From positions 1,674,001 through 1,738,000 of the forward strand of contig NZ_AP018680.1 in NCBI RefSeq assembly GCF_002218025.2: 64,000 bases of DNA, in the 5' to 3' direction. Below are positions 12,060 through 21,857 of the stretch, one piece after another; positions within the stretch are counted from its first letter, which is position 1, and each line of letters starts with the position of its first letter. The notes under the pieces are model-generated. The model saw nothing but the letters and a program-made list of their open reading frames with translations. It made no database searches and was not told the origin of the DNA. This DNA comes from Vibrio casei (lineage in GTDB: Bacteria; Pseudomonadota; Gammaproteobacteria; Enterobacterales; Vibrionaceae). Both the position numbers and the translations under genes were made by a program.

Positions 12060-12642
12060 AATAATCCACTGCCTTTAATTAACTTGAAATTCCCTTTGGG
12101 ATTCCTTTCTTTATTATTTTTTGCTCAGAAGTTCATTTCTTCAGAGCTGTACATCTGATTCGCACTCAAAGATTGCAATAAGTTCCCTTAAAGTGTCAAA
12201 TTTAATAAAAAAAAATAATCAAAAGAAAAAAAATATAAAAATCATTTAAAAACAACAAATTAAAATATAAAGGATAAATTTAAAACACAAATAGATTACA
12301 TTTAAACCATTAATCGGAACCCATAAACCCAAAATAAATCAGAATATAAGCCCAAAAAAAACAAAAAAACAACACCAATAAACTAAAAATAAATATAAAA
12401 ATAGCAAAAAAAAACAAATATCCGTCATATCCGGATAACGGTTATCTTTTTTACAAATTCAAAGCGATTATGTGATTACCATCTAATTTAAAGAGGTTTG
12501 AAAATGACTTCAGTCTAAAATATTCATGAAACAGGTAAAAAAACACCATCTTCCATTCAAATAAAAAGCCGTATTTCTCCTTTATTCATTTTCATAATAT
12601 TCATATAAGGAGAGCGAAAATAGATAAGGAATATAGTGAGCA
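12060..12642. other. Long intergenic region with a 230-base G-poor, A-rich tract
   Basis: No gene is seen here. From about 12190 to 12425 the plus strand is mostly A with repeated runs of five to nine A residues and very few G, so porin-strand transcripts through it would be U-rich. It holds the porin promoter region and that of dinG. A TGTGATTACCATCTAA element near 12471 resembles only half of a CRP site. Confidence 0.5.
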
Positions 12643-12658
12643 CTGTGATAATATCCAG
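12643..12658 (+). promoter_or_regulatory. LexA (SOS) box of dinG
   Basis: CTGTGATAATATCCAG keeps the CTG-N10-CAG frame of gammaproteobacterial LexA boxes with an AT-rich centre. It ends 23 bases before the dinG start. dinG is a known SOS gene in E. coli. Confidence 0.72.
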
Positions 12659-12681
12659 TTGTTATTTTATGAGATAAACAC

Positions 12682-14769
12682 ATGCTTTCTACCAACATCC
12701 AAAAAGCCATCAAGCAAAGTTATCAAAATCTGTCATCCCAGTTGGATGAATTTATTCCCCGTAGAGCGCAAAATTATTTAGTCGCGGAAATAGCTAAAAC
12801 GCTTTCTGGCACTTATCATCAATCTAATCGCATCATCGTAGCGGAAGCAGGAACAGGAATAGGTAAATCACTGGCTTATCTAATGGCATGTGTTCCTTTT
12901 GCTCAATTCTCTCAAAAGAAACTCATTATTTCGACGGCAACCGTTGCGCTGCAAGAGCAGTTAATACATAAAGATATGCCTTTGTACCGACGGCTAGTTG
13001 AAACACCATTTACCTTTATATTGGCAAAAGGCAGACAGCGTTATTGTTGCTTAGAAAAATTATCGCTAGCCTGTGGAAAGCAGACTGAACAAAGTGAACA
13101 ACAGCTTGCTATGTTTGATTCTAAACCCAAAACTCAGGATATCGCTCAGCTTCAATCTTTATATAATGCTTTCTCCGACAATAAATGGGATGGTGACAGG
13201 GACAGTTGGCCCGAAACTATTCCTGATGAAATCTGGAAGGTTATCGTTAGTGATAAGCACAGTTGTAATAATTCGATGCCAATGCACCGTGATTGTCCCT
13301 TTCAAAAAGCGCGAGCTGATCTCGATAAAGCTGATGTCATTATTGCAAACCATAGTTTGGTCATGGCCGATGCTGACCTTGGTGGGGGCGTTATTTTGCC
13401 AGAACCAGAGCAAAGTATTTATGTTTTTGATGAAGCTCACCATCTTCCAAATGTCGCAAGGGAACATGCTTCTGCAGCTGCCAGTTTAAAAGGTGCAACA
13501 ACATGGCTTGAAAACCTAAATAAAACCATCGTAAAAATAGCCAACTTAACAGATGTGAAACGCAGCGCTCGATTTCGTAATGAATTACAAGATTCCATCC
13601 AGCAGTTAATTCCAACGTTGACTCACCTAAGTAAACAATTTAACCCAAGTGAATTTAAAGAAAATGTTTACCGATTCGAACATGGCGAATTACCCTCATG
13701 GCTCGATGAAGAATCTAAATCACTCAAAATTTTAAGTAAGAAAGCCCACCAGTCGATGGCAAAAATAACTGACTTAATCAGTGAAAAAGTCAAAGATGGC
13801 GAATTATCTTCTCGCCTTGCCGAGCCTGCATTAGCTGAATCAGGTTTTTATTTACAACGACTAGAAAATTTAGCCAAAGTCTGGCATTTAATGGCAGAAC
13901 CGAATCATGATAAAGGCGCACCTTTGGCGCGTTGGATCGAAGTAAGCACAGAACGTGAAGATGACTTCTTTGTCAATGTCTCTCCGTTGGAAGTTGGTTG
14001 GCAATTAGATAAACAACTTTGGAGTCGATGTGCTGGTGCCGTTTTAGTTTCAGCGACAATGAGAGCTTTAAATTCATTTCAGTTCTTTGCGATTCAAGCC
14101 GGCATTAGTCAAAAAGAAGCAGATGCAACTCAGTTTTTAGCACTTGCATCACCATTTGATTATTCAAATAATGCAGAGTTAGTGGTACCTAAATTAAAAC
14201 ATGAGCCACAACACCCTGATTTCACAAAATATTTGAGCGAAATTTTACCCACTTACATTCAAGAAAAAAAAGCCAATTTAGTGTTATTTTCTTCTTATTG
14301 GCAAATGAATCAAGTAGCACAAGCCTTAGAATCTAATGCTTTGAAAAAAAAGTGGAATTTACAAGTTCAAGGAAAGCAAGCAAGAGGTGAAATACTCAAT
14401 AAACATCGAGCTTATTGTCAATTTGGACAAACGAGTGTGATCTTCGGAACTGGCAGCTTTTCTGAGGGCTTAGATCTACCTGGTAAGTTATTAGAAAACT
14501 TAATTATCACTAAAATACCCTTTGGAGTACCAACCTCTCCAGTTGAACAAGCTCATTCAGAATACATTGTTGAACGTGGAGGAAATCCATTTATGCAGAT
14601 TTCCGTACCAGAAGCCAGTAAAAAACTGATTCAGTCAGTTGGGCGGTTACTGCGCAAAGAACAAGATTCTGGTAGAGTTGTGATCCTTGATCGCAGAATT
14701 GTGACCAAACGCTACGGTAAGTCATTACTTGATGCTTTGCCTCCTTTTACTCGTAAAGTGGAATATTAA
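12682..14769 (+). CDS. dinG: ATP-dependent DNA helicase DinG
   Basis: DinG is a 5'-3' superfamily 2 helicase of the XPD/FANCJ group that unwinds D-loops and R-loops after DNA damage. The 695-residue protein shows Walker A in AEAGTGIGKSLAYL near residues 55-67 and the DEAH box in VFDEAHHLPN near 250. Cysteines in RYCCLEKLSLACG and SCNNSMPMHRDCPF are placed as in the iron-sulfur cluster domain. The C-terminal helicase motif VGRLLRKEQDSGRV has the arginine finger. A LexA box precedes it. It heads a plus-strand cluster with a TSUP permease, priC and ybaM. Confidence 0.95.
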   Translation: MLSTNIQKAIKQSYQNLSSQLDEFIPRRAQNYLVAEIAKTLSGTYHQSNRIIVAEAGTGIGKSLAYLMACVPFAQFSQKKLIISTATVALQEQLIHKDMPLYRRLVETPFTFILAKGRQRYCCLEKLSLACGKQTEQSEQQLAMFDSKPKTQDIAQLQSLYNAFSDNKWDGDRDSWPETIPDEIWKVIVSDKHSCNNSMPMHRDCPFQKARADLDKADVIIANHSLVMADADLGGGVILPEPEQSIYVFDEAHHLPNVAREHASAAASLKGATTWLENLNKTIVKIANLTDVKRSARFRNELQDSIQQLIPTLTHLSKQFNPSEFKENVYRFEHGELPSWLDEESKSLKILSKKAHQSMAKITDLISEKVKDGELSSRLAEPALAESGFYLQRLENLAKVWHLMAEPNHDKGAPLARWIEVSTEREDDFFVNVSPLEVGWQLDKQLWSRCAGAVLVSATMRALNSFQFFAIQAGISQKEADATQFLALASPFDYSNNAELVVPKLKHEPQHPDFTKYLSEILPTYIQEKKANLVLFSSYWQMNQVAQALESNALKKKWNLQVQGKQARGEILNKHRAYCQFGQTSVIFGTGSFSEGLDLPGKLLENLIITKIPFGVPTSPVEQAHSEYIVERGGNPFMQISVPEASKKLIQSVGRLLRKEQDSGRVVILDRRIVTKRYGKSLLDALPPFTRKVEY

Positions 14770-14840
14770 TGCACTTCTACTCATCTGATTTTGCTCAGTA
14801 TTGATGCAAAAATTTGTAGTAATAACTAAGAAGAATCAAT

Positions 14841-15611
14841 ATGGAAATGCTTGACCCAACAATGCTGCTCATCTTAGGTATTGTTGCATTTGCAGCGGGA
14901 TTTATTGATGCCGTTGCTGGCGGTGGTGGTATGTTAACAGTGCCCGCCCTACTTTCCATTGGTTTACCACCGCACTTGGCCTTAGGAACAAACAAACTAT
15001 CCGCTACATTTGCTTCATCAACCGCGGCTTTTACTTATTATAAAAAGCGATTATTTACACCTGATTTTTGGTATCGCTCATTCATTGCCACCTTAATTGG
15101 TGCGATCAGTGGTACGCTTATCATTAACATCATCAGTACCGCATGGTTAGAGAAAATTTTACCACTCATTATTTTAGCGACCGCTATTTATACGATATTT
15201 AATAAAACACCGAAAGATACTCACAATGCTTTGCCACCAGCAAGTAAAAACATCCACAAAAAGCAAGTTCTACAGGGACTCAGTTTAGGCTTTTATGATG
15301 GTGCAGTTGGCCCTGGTACTGGAGCTTTTTGGACTGTAAGTAATATGGCACTTTACCGAATGAATATCTTATTGGCCTCTGGTGTATCCAAAGCCATGAA
15401 TTTTACGAGCAATTTTACCTCATTAATTACATTCGCAATTCTAGGACAAATTAACTGGGCATTAGGGCTCACTATGGGGCTATGCTTAATGGCAGGTGCT
15501 TATGTGGGGGCCCATTCAGCGATACGTTTTGGTGCAGCTTTTATTCGACCCGTGTTTATTATCGTCGTAAGTGTTATGGCGATAAAACTGGCTTACCAAG
15601 CTTGGTTTTAA
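14841..15611 (+). CDS. TSUP (TauE/SafE) family membrane permease, YfcA-like
   Basis: A 256-residue inner-membrane protein with about seven or eight hydrophobic helices. The repeat signatures of the TSUP/TauE family are present: GFIDAVAGGGGMLTVPALL near residues 20-38 with LGTNKLSATFAS after it, and the second-half copy GFYDGAVGPGTGAFW. Members move sulfur- or carbon-containing organic anions, but the substrate is unknown here. It follows dinG by 71 bases and precedes priC by 24, suggesting one transcript, though transport has no obvious link to replication repair. Confidence 0.85.
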   Translation: MEMLDPTMLLILGIVAFAAGFIDAVAGGGGMLTVPALLSIGLPPHLALGTNKLSATFASSTAAFTYYKKRLFTPDFWYRSFIATLIGAISGTLIINIISTAWLEKILPLIILATAIYTIFNKTPKDTHNALPPASKNIHKKQVLQGLSLGFYDGAVGPGTGAFWTVSNMALYRMNILLASGVSKAMNFTSNFTSLITFAILGQINWALGLTMGLCLMAGAYVGAHSAIRFGAAFIRPVFIIVVSVMAIKLAYQAWF

Positions 15612-15635
15612 TTTATCTACAAGTAGGAAATAGCC

Positions 15636-16202
15636 ATGAGCACATTTAACGACATTGCAGATAAACTTGATGGATTATCAAAACAAGCGGCTCAGCGTGA
15701 CCGTATAAAAGGTGAACACCACCAAGCTTTATTTGATGAGCATCTATTTAAATGCCGTGCACGCTTACTGGTACCTTGCGTAACAGAGACAAAATCGACC
15801 TACCAAAGTATTATGCGGGAACAACAGGCGAAACGTTTAACACAGTTAAGGGCCGAGCATTTAACACAGCTGTTACTCGCTCAGTTAGAAGCCATACAAA
15901 GGGAATTAGCCACGCAGAATATCCGTCATAACGAAATAAAACACCGCAGCTATTACCGTAAACCTATCAGCGAGCTTTATCAGGATTTATCACAACATCA
16001 AGAGTGGGAAATGAGATTGCGTGATCTGGTTTTACAAAAGAATAATCAAGTCAATTCTTGCAGTAGTTTTGAGCGAGCTCAAACACAAAAAGAACTCTTA
16101 GTAGTGGAGCAACGATTAGAACGCTGCCAAGCTGCAAAATTAAAAATTGAAAAACAAATTACTTATCGAGAAAGGCAGAATCCAAGTAATGACTACAGCT
16201 AA
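15636..16202 (+). CDS. priC: PriC, primosomal replication protein N''
   Basis: PriC reloads DnaB at stalled forks with gaps in the leading strand and binds SSB. The 188-residue, helix-rich, basic protein aligns with the family at FDEHLFKCRARLL, the central AEHLTQLLLAQLEAI, HQEWEMRLRDLV, and the C-terminal VEQRLERCQAAKLKIEKQI. Family length is about 175. It overlaps the next gene by 14 bases, the same order (priC then ybaM) as in E. coli, which supports the identification. Its neighbour dinG also acts on damaged replication intermediates. Confidence 0.88.
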   Translation: MSTFNDIADKLDGLSKQAAQRDRIKGEHHQALFDEHLFKCRARLLVPCVTETKSTYQSIMREQQAKRLTQLRAEHLTQLLLAQLEAIQRELATQNIRHNEIKHRSYYRKPISELYQDLSQHQEWEMRLRDLVLQKNNQVNSCSSFERAQTQKELLVVEQRLERCQAAKLKIEKQITYRERQNPSNDYS

Positions 16203-16371
16203 CAATACCAGTGACTCTAATTTAGATTCAGCTCCAGCAGAAGTACAGCTAGCCGTTGATCTTATTTACCTTTTAGAAAACAACGATATTGATCCCCAAA
16301 TAGCCTTAAAAGCATTAATTATTGTTCAACAAGATTTAAATCGGAAAATAACAGACCGTGAATTACCATAA
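16189..16371 (+). CDS. ybaM: YbaM family protein (DUF2496)
   Basis: A 60-residue acidic protein of unknown function. The core VQLAVDLIYLLENNDIDP, then ALKALIIVQQDL, matches YbaM/DUF2496, which sits behind priC in enterics too. The ATG at 16189 is preferred to an in-frame upstream ATG at 16147 because an AAAGGCAG site precedes it and homology begins after it. It overlaps the end of priC by 14 bases, implying coupled translation. A strong terminator follows. Confidence 0.8.
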   Translation: MTTANNTSDSNLDSAPAEVQLAVDLIYLLENNDIDPQIALKALIIVQQDLNRKITDRELP

Positions 16372-16394
16372 CTTAGAAAAGTAAAGAACAAAAA

Positions 16395-16422
16395 AAAGGC
16401 TTGATGAAGTCATCAAGCCTTT
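16395..16422. terminator. Bidirectional terminator between ybaM and htpX
   Basis: A perfect inverted repeat, AAAGGCTTGATGA with TCATCAAGCCTTT (13 pairs, two-base centre), has an A run on its left and Ts on its right, so it can stop both converging transcripts. Confidence 0.92.
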
Positions 16423-16457
16423 CCTCTATAACCAATCAATTTATATCCATGGTGCCA

Positions 16458-17321
16458 TTATTGGTTACGTAATGCTTCAATACGCTTATCCAATGGCGGA
16501 TGACTCATTAGAAGTTCCATCATTGTACGCTTACCGTTAATCCCAAAAGCCATCATAGAACCTTCTAACTGAGGTTCATGACTCATTTTAAGACGCTCAA
16601 GAGCGGCGATCATTTTATGCTTACCAACAAGCTGTGCTGCACCAGAGTCAGCATGAAATTCACGATGACGGCTGTACCACATCGTAATAAAGCTCGCTAA
16701 GAAACCAAATACTAACTCTAATACCATAGATATTAAGAAGTAACTCATCATACTTCCACCACGGCCTTCATCACTATTATTTGAGCTAACAACATTCGCT
16801 ATAGCCCGGGATATGAAAATAACAAATGTATTCACAACGCCTTGCATCAATGTCATTGTAACCATGTCACCATTAGAAATATGGCTAACTTCATGCGCTA
16901 GTACCGCTTCAGCCTCATCACGTGTCATATTATGCAATAAACCCGTTGAAACAGCGACCAGCGAATCATCACGCTTAGCTCCCGTTGCAAATGCATTAAT
17001 GTCAGGAGAATCATAAATCGCGACGGTTGGCATGCCAATGCCCACTTGTTGAGCTTGGCGACTCACCGTTTGAATTAACCAATGTTCCGTCTCGTTACGC
17101 GGATTTTCTATAATCTGTCCACCGACTGAACGTAATGCCATCTTTTTCGATAACAACAAAGAAATAAATGAACCACCAAACCCGAACAACGCTGCCATCA
17201 CAAGTAATCCAGAAAGGCTACCTGGTTGCATACCTGTTACGGCATATACAATATTTAAAACAACACTTAGGACTAATACTACTGCTAAGTTTGTCGCTAA
17301 AAATAACATCACTCGCTTCAT
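16458..17321 (-). CDS. htpX: HtpX, membrane-bound zinc metalloprotease
   Basis: HtpX is an M48 peptidase that, with FtsH, degrades misfolded inner-membrane proteins on the cytoplasmic side. The 287-residue protein has two N-terminal membrane helices (residues about 5-55), the zinc motif HEVSH in [12 protein letters not shown] near 140, two further helices, and the third ligand region with [12 protein letters not shown]. The ATG at 17319-17321 is chosen because GGAG lies about ten bases before it and [11 protein letters not shown] is the family start; the open frame extends 14 codons further upstream without support. It is monocistronic. Confidence 0.95.
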   Translation of the reverse strand: MKRVMLFLATNLAVVLVLSVVLNIVYAVTGMQPGSLSGLLVMAALFGFGGSFISLLLSKKMALRSVGGQIIENPRNETEHWLIQTVSRQAQQVGIGMPTVAIYDSPDINAFATGAKRDDSLVAVSTGLLHNMTRDEAEAVLAHEVSHISNGDMVTMTLMQGVVNTFVIFISRAIANVVSSNNSDEGRGGSMMSYFLISMVLELVFGFLASFITMWYSRHREFHADSGAAQLVGKHKMIAALERLKMSHEPQLEGSMMAFGINGKRTMMELLMSHPPLDKRIEALRNQ

Positions 17322-17773
17322 TATTTCTTTCTCCATAGAAGCTATAACCCAACATAATCTCATTAATTATGCTTGTATCTTTGCTTTCCAACGTTTTTGA
17401 GCCACTACTCTCTCTAGTTAGGTCAAATACATTCATTTAGATATATAGTCTGTGATTTTAAGCTTAAGGTTAAGGTATAAATTGAAACATTTAATGTCTA
17501 CCATCTCCCCCACGAATCTTTCGTGGCTGTTTTATCACCATATCCACTACAGTTCATCTCTTAAAAAATTATAGCAATCTGAACATAAATAAAAAAATGT
17601 GTTTTACCTCCTTAAATATTAGGCCATTAGTTTTATTTTCAATCGCATGATTTTATTGTTTTTTATGTATTAATCCACCATTTAATCCATCCTACTTATA
17701 CTTTAGTCTTATTGCTCATTTATCAACAAACGATTAGTTTAATACTCATGAAGGAACCAATAAGGATATAAGC
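17322..17773. other. Intergenic region between htpX and a small gene
   Basis: About 450 bases without a convincing gene, holding divergent promoters. A seven-pair hairpin CCACGAA/TTCGTGG with a three-base loop (17510-17526) is followed by CTGTTTTATC on the plus strand and stands roughly 190 bases upstream of htpX. No clear heat-shock promoter was recognised. Confidence 0.4.
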
Positions 17774-17926
17774 ATGGCGGATAAAGAGAATTATCAAATG
17801 GCGATAGATTTATTATCGTGTCATCTTGGTTTATCAGAAGAAGAGGCAAAAGAGCGCTTAGGGCTGATAGAGAAAAAATCAGACCAAACTTCAAATCTAA
17901 CCCATGAAGCTCGCTCAAATCACTAA
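17774..17926 (+). CDS. Small acidic protein of unknown function (50 aa)
   Basis: A short gene from ATG at 17774 to TAA at 17926. Support comes from its context: AAGGA lies eight bases before the ATG, the codon use looks normal, and a strong rho-independent terminator follows 20 bases after the stop. The product starts MADKENYQMAIDLLSCHLGL, with SEEEAKERLGLIEKK next, predicting an amphipathic helical first 35 residues and a polar tail. No signal or membrane segment is visible. I do not recognise a family. It stands between htpX and the biotin genes as its own transcript. Confidence 0.7.
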   Translation: MADKENYQMAIDLLSCHLGLSEEEAKERLGLIEKKSDQTSNLTHEARSNH

Positions 17927-17946
17927 CTCAATTGCAACAAATACAA

Positions 17947-17975
17947 AAAAGCTGCCCAATGGCAGCTTTTATTTT
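17947..17975 (+). terminator. Terminator of the small gene at 17774
   Basis: AAAAGCTGCC and GGCAGCTTTT form a ten-pair stem around CAAT, followed by ATTTT. It may also stop the converging bioD transcript, as A residues precede it. Confidence 0.9.
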
Positions 17976-18008
17976 GAATATAACTTCCACACATTGAAAT
18001 AATTATAT

Positions 18009-18686
18009 TTAAAATAATAATGATATGTCGAGACATTGGTAAGCTAGCGGCAGGTTTTCTTCAGATAGATAAGGAATTTCTCCTAGTTTTGGCGCCGGTA
18101 TTTTTTCTTCAAGCAACTGAATCATTTCACTGTAATACTTAACATCAGGATCAATCATATTCGCAACCCAACCAACAATTACTAGCCCATCCTTTTGGAT
18201 CGTCTCTACCGTAAGCATCGTATGATTTAAACAGCCCAATTTTACTCCAACAACTAACACAACCGGTAGTTGCTCTTGCTGAACCCAACTTGATAAACCG
18301 TCTTCTTTAGAAATGGGGACTCGCCACCCTCCAGCACCTTCGACAACCACAAATTCGGCCTGTTGGCGGTGCTGAAATAAAACTGATGATAAAATATTAA
18401 AATCAATATTTACTCTTTCTTTTTCAGCCGCAATATGAGGAGAAGCAGGCAATTCCAGTGTATATGGGTTAACTAAAGCATAACCAAGTTTCACTGAAGA
18501 TGCATTTTGCAAATACAACGCATCATTATTTGTCATCCCCTGCTCCGTGATTTCACATCCTGCTGCTACAGGTTTTAAACCAGAAGTTTTAACACCTTGT
18601 TTTGTAAGCGCGATTAAGATCGCTTGAGAAACCACTGTTTTACCTACATCAGTATCGGTTCCGGTAATAAATACTGAATTTATCAT
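18009..18686 (-). CDS. bioD: BioD, dethiobiotin synthetase
   Basis: BioD closes the ureido ring of dethiobiotin from DAPA, CO2 and ATP. The 225-residue protein carries the N-terminal P-loop GTDTDVGKT at about residues 8-16, the substrate-binding KPVAAGCE, and the [10 protein letters not shown] motif near 108. ATG at 18684-18686 is chosen because it overlaps the bioC stop as ATGA and homology begins immediately; seven extra codons lie upstream in frame. It is the last gene of bioBFCD. Confidence 0.95.
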   Translation of the reverse strand: MINSVFITGTDTDVGKTVVSQAILIALTKQGVKTSGLKPVAAGCEITEQGMTNNDALYLQNASSVKLGYALVNPYTLELPASPHIAAEKERVNIDFNILSSVLFQHRQQAEFVVVEGAGGWRVPISKEDGLSSWVQQEQLPVVLVVGVKLGCLNHTMLTVETIQKDGLVIVGWVANMIDPDVKYYSEMIQLLEEKIPAPKLGEIPYLSEENLPLAYQCLDISLLF

Positions 18687-19537
18687 TTCGATATACATCC
18701 TAAACAAACTTGATAAGTTGCGGGTAACTGACCCATTGGATTACAAAAAACTTGGTACGCCTCTTCAACTAATGACAAGTCACTTTTCTTAGTCACTCGG
18801 TTAGAACGGCCAGTAACATGCGTCGCTCCAATACCTTTTAAATCTCTCATTAAACCTAAAGAGGAGTCATACCATGAAATCATTTCAACGCACTCGATAT
18901 GATGCGAAATAGCGTCAGAAAGATCTACCGCTCTCTGAATAGAAGAAAGGTGATGAAATTGATTAACATGCTGGTTTTCATCTACATTCTTCCACGACTG
19001 TTGCAATTCAAATAACGATCCTTCGAGTAACGTAGAAAAAATGACTTTCCCCGAAGGTTGAATAATGTTGATAAGTGATTTAACCAAAGCATCAAGATCA
19101 TCACACCATTGAATCGCTAAGCTAGAAAAAATAATATTAAATTGCTCTGATTCAAAAGATAAAGTTTCTGCATCACCTTGAATATATTCAACCGAGAGTT
19201 GTCTGCAACGTAGCCGGCACTGCTCTAGCATTGCATCAGAAAGATCAAATGCGGTCACTTGTGCGCCACGCAGCGCAAGTTGTTGACTAAAATACCCCGT
19301 ACCACAGCCAAGATCTAAAATACTTAATCCAGAAAGATCATGTGGTAAAAGCTTCAATAAACAATGCCCAACGTTCCTTTGAAAAGCGGCATGCTCATCA
19401 TACGTTTTTGCAGCTTTACCAAACGCTTGTGCAATCGCACGTTTATTTCCAACAACATTAGGCGAATTAAGATCAGAAGAATTACTAGGTACGTACACAC
19501 TCTGACTTTCCGCTTCATACTGATAAATCAACGACAT
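18683..19537 (-). CDS. bioC: BioC, malonyl-ACP O-methyltransferase
   Basis: BioC methylates the free carboxyl of malonyl-ACP so that fatty acid synthesis can build the pimeloyl moiety of biotin. The 284-residue protein is a class I SAM methyltransferase with the motif I sequence [15 protein letters not shown] near residue 74-88, and [13 protein letters not shown] as the acidic-loop region after it. About 30 polar residues precede the conserved [19 protein letters not shown], longer than in E. coli BioC. AAGGA precedes the start and overlaps the end of bioF nine bases upstream. The partner BioH is not in this window. Confidence 0.93.
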   Translation of the reverse strand: MSLIYQYEAESQSVYVPSNSSDLNSPNVVGNKRAIAQAFGKAAKTYDEHAAFQRNVGHCLLKLLPHDLSGLSILDLGCGTGYFSQQLALRGAQVTAFDLSDAMLEQCRLRCRQLSVEYIQGDAETLSFESEQFNIIFSSLAIQWCDDLDALVKSLINIIQPSGKVIFSTLLEGSLFELQQSWKNVDENQHVNQFHHLSSIQRAVDLSDAISHHIECVEMISWYDSSLGLMRDLKGIGATHVTGRSNRVTKKSDLSLVEEAYQVFCNPMGQLPATYQVCLGCISK

Positions 19538-19546
19538 ACTTTTTCC

Positions 19547-20725
19547 TTAATACCCACTGAATATAGAGTCATGTTGAGAGACAATTGCGCTGGTGAGTGA
19601 TTTAACTTGAGATAATGAATGTGAAGCACTTAATGTTATTCTCAGCCTCGCTTTGTTTTTAGGAACCGTCGGTGGACGAATAGCACCAACCCAAAAACCT
19701 TCATTTTTCAAAGCATTCGACAATTTAACTGCGCACTGACTATCCCCACAAATAAAAGGCTTAATCGGTGTTTGTGTCTCCACATACCCTTGACAATGTT
19801 GTAAAGCAGTATCGTACTCTGAATAGAGTTCAGTTAACTTTTCTCGACGCCATGACTGCGTTTGCATCATCGAAATAGCGTGCGTTAACGCCACCGCTTG
19901 TGCCGGAGGCATTGCGGTTGAATAAACAAAATGACGAGCAAATTGTGTCAAGTAATGGCTGGTTTCTTGATCGCATAATATCGCGGCACCAGAAATCCCT
20001 GCAGCTTTACCAAAAGTCACTATCAATATCTGTGGTTTAATACCAAAATAATGACAACTGCCTTTACCAGACTCGCCTAATACACCAATTCCATGGGCAT
20101 CATCAATTGCTAACCAAGCATTGCTCTGCTGGCATATATTCGACATGGTTTTAAGATCAGGGCGATCACCATCCATACTAAACACCCCTTCCGTTACAAC
20201 CAATGTCGATTGATGCCTTCCAACCTTTTTCAGCTTCAAAGATAAATCATCTAAATCATTATGAGAGAAACGAGTCATTTGAGCACAAGACAGCATACCC
20301 GCTTCTATCAATGATGCATGGTTAAGCTTATCTTGAATCAACCAGTCATCTTTTTCTAACAGACTAAACAACAAAGCTTGATTCGCACTGAAGCCGGAAT
20401 TAAATAAAACCGCACTCGAATAACCAAGCCATTCACAAAGCTGCTTTTCTAAATTGATATGTGCCGAGCTATAACCAGTCACCAAAGGTGACGCTCCACT
20501 GCCACAACCATATTTTTCAAGCCCGAATTGCCATGCTTTGATCAACTCAGGTTCTTGAGCTAATCCTAAATAATCATTACTTGAAAAATTAATGAAATTT
20601 TGTGCATTTGACTGACCGACATTCGCACCATGTCTACGTTCAAAAATAGTCACATTGCGCTCTAAACCTAAATTTCGTCTTTGCTCAAGCGCTCTATGAA
20701 TTCTCTGTTGAAACATCCTTGACAC
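19547..20725 (-). CDS. bioF: BioF, 8-amino-7-oxononanoate synthase
   Basis: BioF condenses pimeloyl-ACP with L-alanine, releasing CO2, to give KAPA. The 392-residue PLP enzyme of the alpha-oxoamine synthase family has FSSNDYLGLA near residue 47, GCGSGASPLVTGYS near 73, the cofactor Asp in AIDDAHGIGVLG, and the Schiff-base lysine in VTFGKAAGISGAAI. Length is normal (about 385). It follows bioB by 25 bases and overlaps the ribosome site of bioC. Confidence 0.95.
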   Translation of the reverse strand: MSRMFQQRIHRALEQRRNLGLERNVTIFERRHGANVGQSNAQNFINFSSNDYLGLAQEPELIKAWQFGLEKYGCGSGASPLVTGYSSAHINLEKQLCEWLGYSSAVLFNSGFSANQALLFSLLEKDDWLIQDKLNHASLIEAGMLSCAQMTRFSHNDLDDLSLKLKKVGRHQSTLVVTEGVFSMDGDRPDLKTMSNICQQSNAWLAIDDAHGIGVLGESGKGSCHYFGIKPQILIVTFGKAAGISGAAILCDQETSHYLTQFARHFVYSTAMPPAQAVALTHAISMMQTQSWRREKLTELYSEYDTALQHCQGYVETQTPIKPFICGDSQCAVKLSNALKNEGFWVGAIRPPTVPKNKARLRITLSASHSLSQVKSLTSAIVSQHDSIFSGY

Positions 20726-20750
20726 CTATTGACCATACTTTGATACAAAA

Positions 20751-21803
20751 TTAGAGTCTTGCTTCATAAAATAAATCATCTTTTTCTGGTCTCGATGCGA
20801 CTCTTTCAATCACTTGATCCAATAAATCATTTTCTTGAATATCATCTGGTTTCTGGTGCACTTCTTGACAATTTATACCAAGTTTTTTGAACAGTTGGAG
20901 ATCAGTATCTTCATCTGGATTGGGTGTAGTAAGTAACTTGCAACCATAAAAAATCGAATTGGCTCCTGCCATAAAACACAACGCTTGCATTTGTTCATTC
21001 ATATTTTCTCGACCCGCCGATAGTCGCACGGCGGAATATGGCATCATAATCCTAGCAATCGCGATCAAACGAATGAAGTCAAATGGTTCAACATCATCGA
21101 CGTTTTCCATCGGCGTACCTTTCACTTTGACTAACATATTAATAGGCACACTTTCTGGCTGTGTGGGTAAATTCGCAAGCTCAACTAATAATCCAGCACG
21201 GTCGCTAACGCTTTCGCCCATTCCTATAATGCCACCTGAACAAATTTTCATACCTGCATCCCGCACATGGGAAAGTGTATCTAAACGGTCTTGGTAGGTT
21301 CGTGTAGTAATAATTTGACCGTAAAACTCAGGTGATGTATCAAGATTATGGTTGTAGTAATCAAGACCAGCATTCGATAATTGCAGAGCTTGATCTGGCG
21401 TTAACATACCCAATGTCATGCATGTTTCTAACCCTAGATCTTTTACCCCTTTAATCATTTCCATCAAATAAGGCATATCTCGTTGTTTGGGATTTTTCCA
21501 TGCTGCTCCCATGCAAAATCGAGTTGAACCTGAATTTTTAGCTTTACTTGCAGCATCAAGTACTCGTTCTACTTCCATCAAGCGTTCTTTCTCTACATCT
21601 GTACGGTAATGAGCACTTTGAGGACAATATTTGCAATCTTCAGGACAAGCACCTGTTTTAATTGAAAGTAAAGTACTGACTTGAACATAATTTTGTTTCT
21701 GAAATTGGCGATGGACAACTTGTGCATCGAACAGCAAATCCATAAATGGTTTATCTAATAATTCATGTACTTGCTGCACAGTCCAGTTATGACGTAGTTC
21801 CAC
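20751..21803 (-). CDS. bioB: BioB, biotin synthase
   Basis: BioB is a radical-SAM enzyme that inserts sulfur into dethiobiotin. The 350-residue protein has the cluster motif CPEDCKYC near residues 53-60 for the [4Fe-4S] centre. The conserved [23 protein letters not shown] and the late RLSAGRENM supply ligands of the auxiliary cluster region. It is the first gene of the leftward bioBFCD transcript and is divergent from bioA across a probable BirA operator. Confidence 0.96.
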   Translation of the reverse strand: MELRHNWTVQQVHELLDKPFMDLLFDAQVVHRQFQKQNYVQVSTLLSIKTGACPEDCKYCPQSAHYRTDVEKERLMEVERVLDAASKAKNSGSTRFCMGAAWKNPKQRDMPYLMEMIKGVKDLGLETCMTLGMLTPDQALQLSNAGLDYYNHNLDTSPEFYGQIITTRTYQDRLDTLSHVRDAGMKICSGGIIGMGESVSDRAGLLVELANLPTQPESVPINMLVKVKGTPMENVDDVEPFDFIRLIAIARIMMPYSAVRLSAGRENMNEQMQALCFMAGANSIFYGCKLLTTPNPDEDTDLQLFKKLGINCQEVHQKPDDIQENDLLDQVIERVASRPEKDDLFYEARL

Positions 21804-21857
21804 TGTTAATCCTTTTTATATGATTTTAGCTTGGCTAGTCTACTCACAGACGATAAG

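Noticed and set aside
12190-12425. Short-repeat or CRISPR-like array in the A-rich tract
   Set aside because: The runs of A vary in length and there are no uniform repeats and spacers.
12471-12486. CRP-like TGTGATTACCATCTAA upstream of the porin and dinG
   Set aside because: Only the left half matches; the right half keeps three of five bases, which chance can give in AT-rich DNA.
17510-17526. Hairpin upstream of htpX as a small RNA terminator
   Set aside because: The stem is only seven pairs and the T tract on the plus strand is short; no promoter for a small RNA could be recognised before it.
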